From positions 33,480,001 to 33,544,000 of the forward strand of contig OZ038526.1 in NCBI GenBank assembly GCA_964036665.1: 64,000 nucleotides of DNA. Direction: 5' to 3'. Positions 47,800 to 59,349 of the stretch are shown here, piece after piece. Numbering within the stretch: the stretch's first letter is position 1; each line of letters opens with the position of its first letter. The position numbers and the translations under genes were made by a program. Source of the stretch: Gordius sp. MW1. Lineage: Eukaryota > Nematomorpha > Gordioida > Gordea > Gordiidae. The notes under the pieces were generated by a model, which was not told the origin of the DNA, did no database searches, and worked only from the letters and a program-made list of their open reading frames with translations.

Positions 47800-49150
47800 A
47801 TCTCAGATCAATCCTACCTCCACCTAATGCATACATGATTAGCATCGATAAAATCCTATTTATACAAGCCCTTATATCCGATACAATCAATATTTGCATA
47901 TCTAAGTTAAAAGAAAATGGGACATTAACATTTTCTGAGGACATCTTTATGGATCTATTATTATTTCGTACAAAGAAAAATAATTTCCTATTCGATTACA
48001 TAAATTATGATGAATTCGAGGCTGTGCCATGGGCATGCCTATTGCTCCCGTTTAGGCAAACATTTACTTATCCCATTTAGAAAAAGAATTATCAAAATCT
48101 CCGCTTACCATCATTTTGGTGTAGATATGTTGACGACATATTTGCAATTTGGAATTTAAATATAGATGATATTTTAAATCATATTTTCAATTTATTAAAT
48201 TCATTTCACCTTAATACATCATTGTCTACCTTTTTTAGACGTCTTAATCCCTCTAAATCTAAATTCTTTTTATCCCGAAATTTATCACAAACCAGGAGCA
48301 CGTTTCAACTATATTCTTTTAACAGTTATACACCTTTTAATTTAAAAGTCAATACTTTACGTTGGCTTTTAAATAGAGCAATCAATTTATCATCCCCCCC
48401 CCATAGGCATTAAATAAGGAAATTATATATTTAATTGTGATTTAGTTTATTAAGAATCCTTTTCACCTATTTTTGCGATATTTTACATCAATGTTTTAAT
48501 CCAAAAATAACTCACACCAATCATAATAAAGTTTTTATAACATTTTCACACCATCAACCTATACTTTATAGTTTCATAAAAAACTTAAAACACATTTTAA
48601 GAACAATAATATAAACAACATAATAATAAGTCAATTACCCAACTGATCTTTATTAAATATCATACAAAATAATCACCAAACATCCCCTAGTACAAACAAC
48701 CTAATATATAAAATAATTCGAAATCAATGCAATAATTTTTATATTTGGGAACCAAAAAGAAATTTTGAAACACGGCTCAAGGTACATCTAGCGGTATTAT
48801 CGCCCAAACGCAAATTTATCAGCCATTTCTAATCATGTAATACGACAAATCACAGAAACAATTTAAAGACAACAATTTAGCTTGATACTGATACTTATTT
48901 CGAAAGAAAAACTCTAGGATCTTTCTTCATTATAAGAAACCCAATACTCAATGAAGATATGGGTAAAGAGAACCTCTATCCATTTACATTATAATATTAC
49001 CCTCCCTATAGAACGTTCTATTTAATTTTATTCTTCAATTCATTTTGTTTTAATCTTATGATGTCCTTGAATAGGACGAAATATTATTATAATATTTAGA
49101 ATAATTTTTTAACGCCCTCTAATGCTCTTGTAAATAAATCTATTAAAAAC
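47800..49150 (+). mobile_element. Penelope-like element, right copy (longer)
   Basis: Broken plus-strand frames give, in order, FRTKKNNFLFD and a decayed MGMPIAP region (47835-48080), RYVDDIFAIW (48124-48165, the catalytic YVDD), LDV-like FFRRLNPS, YTPFNLKVNTLRWLLNRAI, then LIYKI...NNFYIGETKRNFETRLK (48705-48790), which is a GIY-YIG endonuclease signature. Reverse transcriptase followed by GIY-YIG is the Penelope layout. It contains stops and shifts, so it is inactive. The 3' end lies near 49150. Confidence 0.8.
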
Positions 49151-49749
49151 TTAAATAATGGAGTCGAAATTAAAACATTTTTTATTAAAACATAGGGATG
49201 TAAGATTCTCAATATTAGGGTTTAATCGATCAATTAATAACCCCCAAAATAGTACTAATTTATTAGTTTTTATATAGAATTCCTAACTACTAATTTAAAA
49301 CTGTAAAAAAATATATAAATATTATCACAATGTATTAATTTATATGGATGTACATTTTTGTATCTTGTATATAAAAGTATGTGCAAAACTGTTCATGCGA
49401 ATCAAATACAATTTTAAATTCTCCGTTTTTTGATTTGAAACTGTATTAAGGATGGCGCACTGATTATAACCTTTAATATATTTATAATAAATATAATTAA
49501 AGGTGCATATGTGTATGTCTTATAATAAATAACATTCAAAAATTATAAATGGATTACATAATGCCACAATTTTATTAAATAGATTTTTCCACTCTTAAGA
49601 AAAAATTATATTAAAACTTTATTGTATGAATTTAAAGATTCGTAAAAATTAGTAAAAGTCTAATCTAGAACAAATTGTCAAAAATTGAAAATAGTGCTCA
49701 CACCCTAGAAAATGAAAAAAGACATTTTCCAGGACGTACTTTTAAACAG

Positions 49750-49951
49750 TAGAGTTGTTAAATTGCTAACTTTCTTCAAACATCAGACGCGAGCACGCGC
49801 ACTGAGTTGCTTAATATGCGCGTTAGCACAATACGTGCTCGCTGTTCGGTGCACTAGGCAGAACAGTAGCATATAAAATGCTCGAGGGCCGAGCAGAAAT
49901 TCGAGCAGATGGTAGCTGGAGTTGAAGCAAGATAGTAATTTAACAACTCTG
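49750..49951. mobile_element. Small hAT-like MITE
   Basis: The inverted ends TAGAGTTGTTAAATTGCTA and TAGTAATTTAACAACTCTG match at all but two positions. Flanks TTAAACAG and CAAAACAG agree at 6 of 8 positions. The core (49790-49915) is GC-rich compared with its surroundings and repeats GAGCACGCGC/GTGCTCG-type words. No coding capacity. Confidence 0.65.
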
Positions 49952-50134
49952 CAAAACAGGATCTTCAGTTATGGGGCTAAAGTTTATTAAGCTTAAATAA
50001 AACCAATCAATTGATCTTTAAACCGCTTAATTAGTTCAATTTAATGATAATTCGATTATAATCTCGTCACTATAAAATAATTTAAAATTGTAAAGTGATA
50101 GGATTTCATCAGCTAATTTTTTTATTTGTCATCG

Positions 50135-50285
50135 TGGGCGTTGCCAAGAGAAGGAAGGGGGAGGGGCGGCTGGCTCCAAATTCCAAAACTTTAAAATTTA
50201 TTAAATTAGGGCTAAAAATGCAAAAATTGATCATTTTGCCTCCCTAAATCATTACTGCTTCCCCCTCCCATCTTTGTCCTACTAA
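50135..50285. repeat. Degenerate MITE relative
   Basis: GTGGGCGTTGCCAAGA, a G-rich tract, an A/T core and a C-rich right part resemble the MITE at 50382-50542, but the right terminal repeat is lost. Confidence 0.35.
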
Positions 50286-50381
50286 AAGTATATAGTTACC
50301 AATGGCAGAAATTCTATGCTAAATCAACTATTTAAAAGATTAAGCAAAAAAGTTAACTAACGTACTGGTTATAAGAGATGC

Positions 50382-50542
50382 CATGGGCGTAGCCAGCATT
50401 TGAAACAAAGTGGGGCAATAATGATTTTGGGAGGGGCAAAATGTTCATTTTTAAAAATTTTAATTTTTAAAAATTTCAACAAATTTTTGGATCTAGAGGG
50501 GGCTTTCAGCTCCGCCCTGCCCCCCTTTGGCTACGCCCTTCG
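50382..50542. mobile_element. CATGGGCGTAGCC MITE, copy 2
   Basis: A 161-bp element with ends CATGGGCGTAGCCAG and TTGGCTACGCCC (last three bases mutated). Flanks AGAGATGC (50374-50381) and GGAGATGC (50543-50550) match at 7 of 8 positions. The interior has GGGGCAAAA-type and CCCC tracts like the other copies. Confidence 0.8.
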
Positions 50543-50580
50543 GAGATGCAATTGAGTTTTCATAACTAAGTAATAACACT

Positions 50581-51482
50581 GGTCTACAAAAAAAATAACC
50601 GGGAAACGGTCAACATATTCCGATAGAGTTTTTTGTGGGGAACACAAATATGTTTTTTATTTTTTTCCTATACGTCAAGTTTTTTAGATATTTCGATTCA
50701 AAGTTGCGAAAATGACCGTTTTTGACCCTTTTCGATGCTCAATAGAGCGATATTGAATGACTTAACAAAAAGTTTTAAACCTCTAAGCGGTAGAACCAAC
50801 TTAGAGTAAAACATTGAAAAATGATTTTTTTTCCTATTGTTTTTACTTTTTCCAATATATCGAATATTCAATTAGTCCCTATGATAGCGGCATCCTTTGA
50901 GCCTCCCTCCCTCCCTCTCTATCTAATTGGGTTTATAACACTATATTCTTGGTGCATGTGAGTGATTGATGGATGATGTGGGGGTGGGGGTGTGTAAAAG
51001 TAGTGGCGTAATACGAGCTATTCCTCTAGTAGAGAGGGAGGATGACAGACGTAGTAGTAGGAATAGTTCGTATTAACCCACTACTCTTGGACCCACCACA
51101 CAATCAGTTACATGCACTAAGGGTATAGTGTTATATAAGCATATAGAGAGATGGAGGCTCAAAGGATGCCGCGATTTCGCTTAGGGACTAATTGCATTTT
51201 TGATATATTGGAAAAAGTAAAAACAACAGGGGAAAAAATCATTTTTGAATGTTTTACCCTAAGTTGGTTCTACCACTTAGAAGTTTAAGATTTTTTTTTA
51301 GCTATTCTATATCGCTCTATTGAGCGTCAAAAAGGATAAAAAACGGGTCATTTTCGCAACTTTGAATCGAAATATCTAAAAAACCTGACGTATAGGAAAA
51401 CAACGAAAACATATTTGTGTTCACCACAAAAAACTCCATCAGAATATGTTGACCGTTTTCCGGTTATTTACACAAGACCATT
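50581..51482. mobile_element. Long palindromic (foldback) element
   Basis: About 900 bp is one near-perfect inverted repeat, with arms of roughly 450 bp meeting at CTCTAGTAGAGAG near 51035. Paired landmarks are ACCGGGAAACGGTCAACATA at 50599 with its complement near 51450, GCTCAATAGAGCGATAT at 50741 with ATATCGCTCTATTGAGC at 51310, and CATCCTTTGAGCCTCC at 50891 with GGAGGCTCAAAGGATG at 51151. No frame and no transposase. The order of motifs (AGTTTTTTAGATA, then GTTG and AAATG) is shared with 44631-45433. Confidence 0.85.
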
Positions 51483-51561
51483 ATTTGTTGTCGAGTGTAA
51501 TCAATCAATACGTTTTCACAGTACTTTACTAATGCATATGTTAATTACTACATAAAATCAC

Positions 51562-51776
51562 CTCTAATTGAACGGGTCCTACCGTAGGATCGGTATTATT
51601 TATGTATCCGTTGTATGTGTAGGTATTCGAGATTCTTTCGTGGTAAGGCGCTATATGAATGGGTAATGCTTTGTAGGCCCTTCTGCCACCCGACCCTATG
51701 GTCTTAGATTTAAAAATGTAGCCTTGATCCGCTCTGTTACAACTAACATATTTGCCATCTTTCATAATCACGAATT
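51562..51776 (-). CDS. Putative internal exon, protein not recognised
   Basis: On the minus strand an acceptor (TTTTATTTCATGCTAG) opens 215 nt that stay in frame to a donor (TTAGAG then GTGATT), entering in phase 1 and leaving in phase 0. The 71 codons read FVIMKDGKYVSCNRADQGY, then IGSGGRRAYKALPIHIAPYH and NTYTYNGYINNTDPTVGP. Amino-acid content is normal for a globular protein (Gly, Cys, Pro, His present), unlike AT-noise frames nearby. No partner exon was found within the window. It could be one exon of a gene with large introns, or a captured exon. I do not recognise the family. Confidence 0.45.
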
Positions 51777-51886
51777 CTAGCATGAAATAAAAGAAGCGCA
51801 TTATTCATAAAACATAAATATTATTATGAATATTATAATATTTGGTATAGAAAATTCTCTATAATTTTATTTTAAAAAAAATGTCG

Positions 51887-51955
51887 TAAGTGGGATTCGA
51901 ACCGCGACATCTCGTTATAAAGACAAATACGCTCAAGCTCATTGTAATTATTGTT
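51887..51955 (-). tRNA. tRNA-like relic followed by a T run
   Basis: On the minus strand GCGGTTCGAATCCCACT is a T-arm/B-box, preceded by TTTATAA (a UAU-anticodon-like loop) and followed by ACGACA and eight T, the usual Pol III stop. However, the T stem and anticodon stem have mismatches and the 5' acceptor strand is absent. Most likely a tRNA-Ile-like pseudogene. Confidence 0.3.
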
Positions 51956-51989
51956 ATAATTTTAGAGAAAACAAAATTTTAATTACTTA

Positions 51990-54900
51990 TATCGGTATAA
52001 GGTAGGCTATATTTCCGTAATAGGAGATCAACGTTGCAATCTCTGAAGGTAAAAACATTGGCTTCGCCTTTTTTGAAATCTGACATATATATATATATGA
52101 TAAAAATTTATCAAAAAATAGTATTATTCGCATAATAATTTATTTTTAAAGAAACTATTATTTCCAAAATGACTTGAGATTAATGCAATACTTCGAAATG
52201 ATTTACACTTTTAATTAAAATTTTTTATTGATAATTGCAGATTAGAACATATTAAAACAAATAAAACTTTATAATTTGTAAGGCTGTTTAAAAGATTATT
52301 GATTAAAATAATACAATATCAATAATAAATTAAAACTTAAGTCAAATGATTAAGAAATTTTTTAAACAATATTAATTATAATGCCCTCTTAAAAATTTAA
52401 TAGTTTTATTACAAAATTGTTTTAAAAACTGTATGTAAACAAAAAAACTTAATTACGATTTCCAATTACTATAGCACCCCTGTCAAGATCGGCTTGTGTC
52501 AAAATTATCGGAATTAATTTAGAATGAATAGTGCACACCATCAATTTTCGCCCAAACTTTGCTTCTATAAAGATAATTTCATATATTTTTTGATAAGCGT
52601 TATATTAAGAAAAACTTATGTTAGTGTAATCAAATATAATAAAATATAAAAAACACTCTGGAAAATTTATTAAGAATGCCTTAAGTATAATATAATATGC
52701 TTTTTTCAGTTAATATAGTATAGAATGTCATGCTAAATGTTATACTGACCTGCACCACTAGCTGGTATAATAGAAAATATTATAAATACGAGGAAAAGGG
52801 ATAATATAGAGGAATGGATTAATTTTTCCTCCAATCCCATATTATAATAGATTATATAAACGCTATGTCAAAAAATTAATATCATTATAAATAGTGAACT
52901 TTAGTTGGTTCAAGTTGATTTTGGCTAATGTCAATATGAGTTGAATAAAATTTTTGTTAGATCAACTGGGCTGTTTTATAAATAATATAAAACAATATTT
53001 GACTGACCAATAGAATTCGCCTTTCCTAATATTTGGCTGCTCTCAATTTATGTAGGTTAAATACGGTCAAACATCCAATACCAAGACCTTCAAATAATTC
53101 TAAAATAATTTCTAAATATAGCATCTGACAATTTCAACAGTTTACATGTATAAAAACTAAAAATTAGCCGGCGCTTTAGAGTTGTTTAATATATAATAAA
53201 TAATTTTGGTAATAAATTCAATGCCTTTTTCAATTAAATTGCCATGTTTAGAAATAGTGCAAATTCAATAAAGAATTAAGACAGTCGGTACAAATGACCT
53301 AAATATAAGGCTTATTTTTGTAAAAAATTTCACCAAAAATTGCACTATACTTTATTTTATTTACCAAATGACCAACAACTATTTTTTGAATGACACAGAA
53401 AAGCTTTAGTCCTATTTTAAAATATCTTTATAGATGCTTGTAAACTAAATTTATTTTTTAAATTTACATATTATCGCAAAAATAATGCTTTGTTAGAGAA
53501 TTAGTTATATGGAACATACGATCATTTAACTTATCCAAAATGATTATCTGATCTGTAGTTCTATGAAATTCTTATAAAGAACTGAATTGTAATTATATTT
53601 GTTTTGAAATCATTGTAAAACGATATAAATTGCTTTTGACATATTGGTTTAATGGCAATTGTTAGTTACCTTTTCACAGTAAATTAAAGGCTATTATATC
53701 AAAAAAGTCTTTTACTAGTACCTTATTTACTTAAATTATAATTATTAGACGATGATTCAGTATATAAGATAAGCTAGAGCGTATCTCAATAACCTACTTT
53801 TTGACTACTCGGCTAATCAAGTATTGTGTTTAATCTTTAGAGCTGGTATAATTAAATATAATATATTATTGGGTAATAAGTGTTGTTAAGTCGAGATCGA
53901 ATTAAAAATTATATTTTGGTTTTCAGTTGATCGTTAAAATCGATTTTTATAGGAGTTGGAGAATCCTTTAATTAAATAATAAGTTGAGAAAATTTTAATT
54001 CGCATACAAAATATTAAAATATGCCAATCAACTATTGGACCTCGTATAGATTGAACCTAGGAAAGTGACACTAATTAGTTCATACTTTTATTAAAACATG
54101 TCGCCCATCGAAGGCGACATTATTTAATTAACCCTTAATAAATGTCGTTTATGATGTTAATGATGCCAAAATAGTATATTCCTAAACTATATTTTAAACT
54201 TACAAAACAATTTTATTGTTAACATCTTTTTTAAATTACAAAATCAAGCTTCTTAAATTTAGAGCTGAGATAATTTTAATATTTTAAATCATTCAAATTT
54301 GCAACAATGCCAAAATTAATTGATACAATTCCAATAAGCCTAACATTAAGTTTGTATAACTTTTGAAAGGCATTTGTTTTAATTTAAAGAAATTTGAGAT
54401 ATTGGCTCTTAAGTGCGATATACGGGTATGGAAAACGAGATTAAAGCAACCGTAGGATAAATTTAAAAAAATTACATGGTTTGTGACAAACGTATACCTT
54501 TTAAATTTAAGGTGATGTATAAGGAGGAGACGTAGACAATTACGACAAAGGGATAGGAAGTTTTGGCTGCATTAGAAATGAATTTGTTATGAACATAGAC
54601 TAATAAACTGCTCATTCCCTTTTAAAAAGTGTACCCCATTTTGGCAGCCATTTAAATAAGTGAAACATGAATTTTGACCAATTTATATGGTTTGAGAAAT
54701 TTTTAAAATCGCTATAATGATTAAAATGGGTTGTTTCATGTTATAAGATCAATGATTATTGTCCAATGCACTCCATCGCTATACAAACTCTACTTCACTT
54801 ATCAAAATGGCTGTCGTTTTTGGCAACACTTTTGGTGCGTGAATATATAAGAGATGAGCAGTCTATTAGTCTATGGTTATGATGGATCCTGGGAATAAAC

Positions 54901-55167
54901 AAAGAAATAATAAACAATTTAAATGTGATTTTTTTAAAGAAAGGGGGGGGGCTGTTGGATTAACGCTTTAATAATTTGGGCAATTTATTAAATGTAAAAG
55001 GATTTGGGTACAATGATTGGATATAAAAGCAAATTGGATGTGGGTACAGATTAAGCTATATATGTCCTTAATAAATACATGGGGAAGGGGTATTGTCGAG
55101 GGTGGTTTCGGTATGTAAGAATTAAAGTACAGTTTTATTGTATGTGAAATGAACTAAAAGTGCAATG
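51990..55167. other. AT-rich gap, nothing recognised
   Basis: About 3 kb without a supportable gene, RNA or bordered element. Confidence 0.5.
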
Positions 55168-55175
55168 TCTGTCTC

Positions 55176-55294
55176 CATGGGTGAAGCCAAGATTGGAACT
55201 AGAGTGGGGCAATTATGATTAGGAGTTTTTAAAGAATTTATGGATTTAAAGGGCGGCATCCGTTTCTCTTTACCTCTCTCTGGCTACACCCATG
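55176..55294. mobile_element. CATGGGCGTAGCC MITE, copy 3
   Basis: A 119-bp element with ends CATGGGTGAAGCCA and TGGCTACACCCATG. Flanks TCTGTCTC (55168-55175) and TTTGTCTC (55295-55302) match at 7 of 8 positions. It is shorter than the other copies by an internal deletion. The open frame over it is a chance one. Confidence 0.75.
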
Positions 55295-55654
55295 TTTGTC
55301 TCTTCCTCCCTCATCACCATTTATGGCGTTTTGATAATACCCAAAACCTTTTTAGAATCTGCGTACTTTACTTTACACGTCGACGGTCTATTTGCATGCC
55401 GTCTGTCTGCGACTCCCCGGATATGAATAGTTTTAAATTACTTAAATAAAATATATATCATGCAAATAAATACCACAATATGACCATCTGGGGAGAGAGA
55501 AAAGCCATTTGCCACATGGTTTTTTGAAGAGAAAGCGGGTTGTTTTAAGGATTGAGTGGTATAACAATCTCATCGTATCAAAGTGTAAATCTAAAAGCAA
55601 AAGAGTGGAAGGCCTAGGCTGACTTAAAAACATATTCACCATCCGTTTCAACTC

Positions 55655-57000
55655 ACATATTATTAATTCAAAAAATGCATTAAGTTCGGATTTATTTTGT
55701 TATCCAACTCGCATACATATTATGATTTTATTGTCTTAAATAAAGGCTTTATTGTCAAAATCAATTAAAGACCCAATCCATTATTTCCTTCAAATCATTT
55801 CCCTAGACTTATTACTGGTGTCAGAATTGGGATCATAACCCACGAAAACAAAATAAACAAAATTTAAAGAAATAAGACTAATAATCCCTTTGTAGTCCGA
55901 GCAGTGGATCCGAGACCCACCGGAAACAAAACAATATTTTTCTAATTATAACAATAAATATTCAAAACCAACTTTTATTAATTCTCAAAACCCATATTCC
56001 TAATGTGCTCTAAAGTTACTGTAGGAGAGAAGTTAGCAAACAGAAAAATAAAAATATAACACACTGAATTTGAACGCTATTTTTATTTATTCATTCATAT
56101 ATGTTAAATCATTTAAAGCCTTTCTAATGCGGACGCGCGTTTATCATGTTAACGCAGCTGCTGTCGATAGGCAGTCCGCGCATGATCAACGAGTGCTCTT
56201 AAACGCATAACGTAAAATTAAAAAGGGGCGATGCGAGAAAAAATAAACTTTGCATCGAATATACTACCAGTAATAATAGAAATTAACGTTGTTAATATAA
56301 AAATTGTAACACGTTTAAAAAAAGGAAGTTATGGATTTAAAATAAGTTAGTAAAAAATTTGTTTGCTCGGTAATCTTAGAGCTGGGACGAATCGTTCAGA
56401 AGCCATAAAATACACATATTATCGCTGCATTGCGGGATTCGATTAAATCCACACTCCGTGAATCAGTCGATGCGAGGGCAAAAAGGTGTCAAATCATGAC
56501 AGGCATAAAATGTATTAATTTGGGCTAAATTCTAAGTGTTTAAAATAATTAGTCTAAATAAATGATCAAATTGTAATTCTTACCTATAGATTGTTCTGAT
56601 AGACTCTGACCTTTGATTGATAAAGTAGACCGTCGCCTCGACCTCAAAATAAAAGGATGTTGTATCTTACAACATTCTACCTCTCTTCTGATTGACCTAT
56701 CGAAACTAAGACTTATTGATAGTTACACTTGCGAAATCACTAAGGACATCAAGTCTTCGACTTCTCGATAAAAGCGAAGGTGTGGTATCCCACGTGTGCC
56801 ACACAACCCTTACATCACTAACAATGATTTTATATACGCATGGGCTTCCCCATACCTTTTATTTTACATATTATTAATTCAAAAAATGCATTGATAATCC
56901 ATAGTATTGTTTTTATTGTCAAAATCAAATAAAAACACAATCCATTATTGACTCCAAATCCTTTCTTTAGACTTATTTAAGTTGAATCTCTTATTAGCTT
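55655..57000 (+). mobile_element. Reduced LTR retroelement (two LTR-like repeats and a PBS)
   Basis: ACATATTATTAATTCAAAAA and the following motifs (TTATTGTCAAAATCAA, AATCCATTATT, TAGACTTATT) occur at 55655-55818 and again, shortened, at 56866-56990. Both copies hold AATAAA or AAATAAA. Directly after the left copy, TGGTGTCAGAATTGGGA (55820-55836) begins with TGG, the complement of a tRNA CCA end, as a primer-binding site should. Between them is about 1 kb with no gag or pol. The outer LTR borders were not found. Confidence 0.5.
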
Positions 57001-57263
57001 TTTTTAATTCTAGCAATGTATAAATTCTTGAATAAATAAAAAAAAGACTAAATCTTACAAAATTTTCAGTCAAAACACATTATTAGTTAACGATTATGAC
57101 AATTTTGTTGCATTTAAAAAATATATTGCACCAATGTTAAATAAACATGTGGAGTTTTTTATTTACACGACATTTAAACAAGAGTTTTAACCTTAATGGC
57201 TTAATTAAAGTAAATGTTTCAGGGGGAAAAAATAATACACCAAAAATCACAAATGAGTCTCAA

Positions 57264-57610
57264 AGTGATGGTGAAATAGCGTTTGATAGGCGCTAAAGCT
57301 ATAGCACATAGTCACTTGAAGGATCTAAAGTTATAGCACATAGTCATGTGCGCATTAATGCAATTTAACCTATAAATTTTATACCAATATTAGCGCTACG
57401 CTATAGTTCTAGCGCCTTATGTGACTATGTGCTACACCTCTAGCGCCTCCAAGTGAGTATGTACTATAACTTTAGCGCCTCCGAGTAACTATGTGCTATA
57501 GCTTTTGCGCCTCCAAGTGACTATGTGCTATAACTTTAGGGCATCCAAGCGACTATGCTATGTAGATAGGAGGCGCTACACGCGCTGGTGCTAAGCGTTT
57601 CACCATCACT
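57264..57610. mobile_element. Inverted-repeat element carrying ~35-bp tandem repeats
   Basis: A 347-bp element with perfect 13-bp inverted ends (AGTGATGGTGAAA and TTTCACCATCACT). The interior has copies of a roughly 35-bp unit around GTGACTATGTGCTATA and ACTTTAGCGCCTCC: two in one direction at the left (57290-57350) and five in the other at the right (57395-57575). The layout is a stem-loop of repeated stems. No clear target duplication and no frame. Possibly a MITE of unknown superfamily. Confidence 0.75.
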
Positions 57611-57665
57611 AATCAAACCACCTTGCTTATTTTAAGTACCAGTTTGCGTTAAAACTGTAAATTTC

Positions 57666-58347
57666 ATGTATAATAAAAAAACTCGAACTAAAAAGTATCG
57701 GTATAATGTTAACCGTCGCAAATTATGGAAAAAAAGTGTAAGACCGCCAGCAATTGGCCTGTAAGATAAACATATTTTTTTCGAATTTATTAGATCAGAA
57801 ATTAAAGAAGACTGGGATAATCGTAAAAGCTTAGCTCAAAATTATAAAGCGTTTGGTTTGGCCACAAACCCTAATAAATTGCTAACAAATGAAACAAAGG
57901 TAGTTATCTAATTTATTTTTTATATTATAATAGATTAATAACGGAGATGCATCACAGATGTCTGATCCTATCATGATTAAAAGTTAGTCAAACTCAGATT
58001 TAAATATTAATTTGCAAAATACATTTTTATTTTCTCCACATTACTGTATAAAGATTTTTGATTATTTAGAATTGGAAAATATGGTAGAACAAGGGAAACC
58101 TCAAATGACTGGATTAATAAATAATTTAAGCAGTGATATTATTGGGTTCTGTGAAGATATGACAAAGAAATATGGGGATGATTATAAAGTATTATATAAA
58201 TATAAAATTTGATTTAAACTTATGTAGGCAATGTCTAGAGACCCTAAAAATTATTACCAAGAGACAGCCGCACAAATTAAACATAAAATATTAAAATACA
58301 AATCCTATATTCATCGTAAAAGTGTATCATATTTTAAAAATTTATGA
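57666..58347 (+). CDS. NOP16, nucleolar ribosome-biogenesis protein (complete, five exons)
   Basis: Join 57666-57760, 57794-57899, 57934-57982, 58070-58188, 58228-58347: 489 nt, 162 codons plus stop, close to the usual 170-180. All junctions are GT-AG and phases agree (2, 0, 1, 0). The N-terminus is basic (KKTRTKKYRYNVNRRKLW), as in NOP16. Exon 2 has IKEDWDNRKSLAQNYKAFGL, then ATNPNK, matching the family's AWD-KKSV--NL--MGLA-DPN core. The last exons give KKYGDDYKAMSRDPKNYYQ followed by TAAQIKHKI, the C-terminal family signature. NOP16 acts in the nucleolus in assembly of the large ribosomal subunit. Introns are 33, 34, 87 and 39 bp. The least certain junction is the third intron. Confidence 0.9.
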
Positions 58348-58375
58348 TTATTCATTATATTTTTAATTAGTACAC

Positions 58376-58381
58376 AATAAA
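58376..58381 (+). promoter_or_regulatory. Poly(A) signal of NOP16
   Basis: AATAAA lies 28 bases after the NOP16 stop codon, a suitable distance for the 3' end of a short transcript. Confidence 0.5.
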
Positions 58382-58998
58382 GTTGCTTCTAATTCTTATT
58401 TTAATAGCACGGTCAACCATATTTATTTGCTATGTTAGTGATAATACTTTTATAAGTATTCAATGCTATCATTGTAAATAAGTTCTTTTTTATTAATGGA
58501 TAATTTTTATATCTTGCATTAATATTAGCGTGAATTGATATTGTTATCATTTTTCAATTGGGGATTTATAAGAGGAAAAGTTTAAATCTAAAATATATAG
58601 GGGTATATATGGGCAGAAGATCTATTACCAGATGCAAGCCATTTCTAACCAGGGTCTTATTAACCCCGTTGTGAATTTTTTTTGTTCCAAATCTTAAAGG
58701 ATTATGATAAAAATTATATTTTAAAAATTATTTTTAGTATAAAAAGTGAAATATCCATGTGGTTAAGGATAAAATTTATTGATAACATTTTTTTATTGCT
58801 TTATAGATATTTATGCCTTTACTAAGTGTCACGTGTTTTGATTTTACGATTTTGGTTAATAAATAAGTAACTTTATGAATTTCGATTAAGTTTTTAATAA
58901 TTTATTTTTTACTTATTAGAACGGAAAAAATGGAGAGCTTTTATCTTGCTAGCTTAAAAAAAATTGCAACAAATTTAGACCTTAAAATACATGTCTTA

Positions 58999-59030
58999 AT
59001 AGCTCTGCCCGGCCAAGCGTTGCTTTAGAA
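58999..59030 (-). mobile_element. Helitron 3'-end relic
   Basis: TAGCTCTGCCCGGCCAAGCG followed by TTGCTTTAG is almost the same as the 3' end of the Helitron at 60629 (CTAGCTGTGCCCGGCC, on the plus strand). The terminal CTAG is altered. The rest of this copy, if any, would extend to the right toward the PEBP gene. Confidence 0.65.
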
Positions 59031-59349
59031 AAGAGACCTGCATGAGCCAAAATATCGAGTTGAGACCCGACACGCGTTCAAATATATTCTTTTCGACCCG
59101 CATTTAGCGCGCATATTTAATTATGAGCACCGCACCAGGCCCGCATTAATAAAGAACAGGTCAAGAATTTTTATTTGTATAACGTTGTGTTGCGTATAAA
59201 GTTAATAATTTATGACACAAACCATATTATAATTTAAAATTGTCCGTTATAAATATAATCTATTTTATTTGAGCGTTAATTTGGTCCTCTTCTTTTTTGT
59301 GGGGACGACTTACTTTACCCCACGAAAATGTTAGGCGATTGCATGCCCT

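Noticed and set aside
55240-55449. 69-codon plus-strand frame
   Set aside because: It starts inside a MITE and has no domain or splice support.
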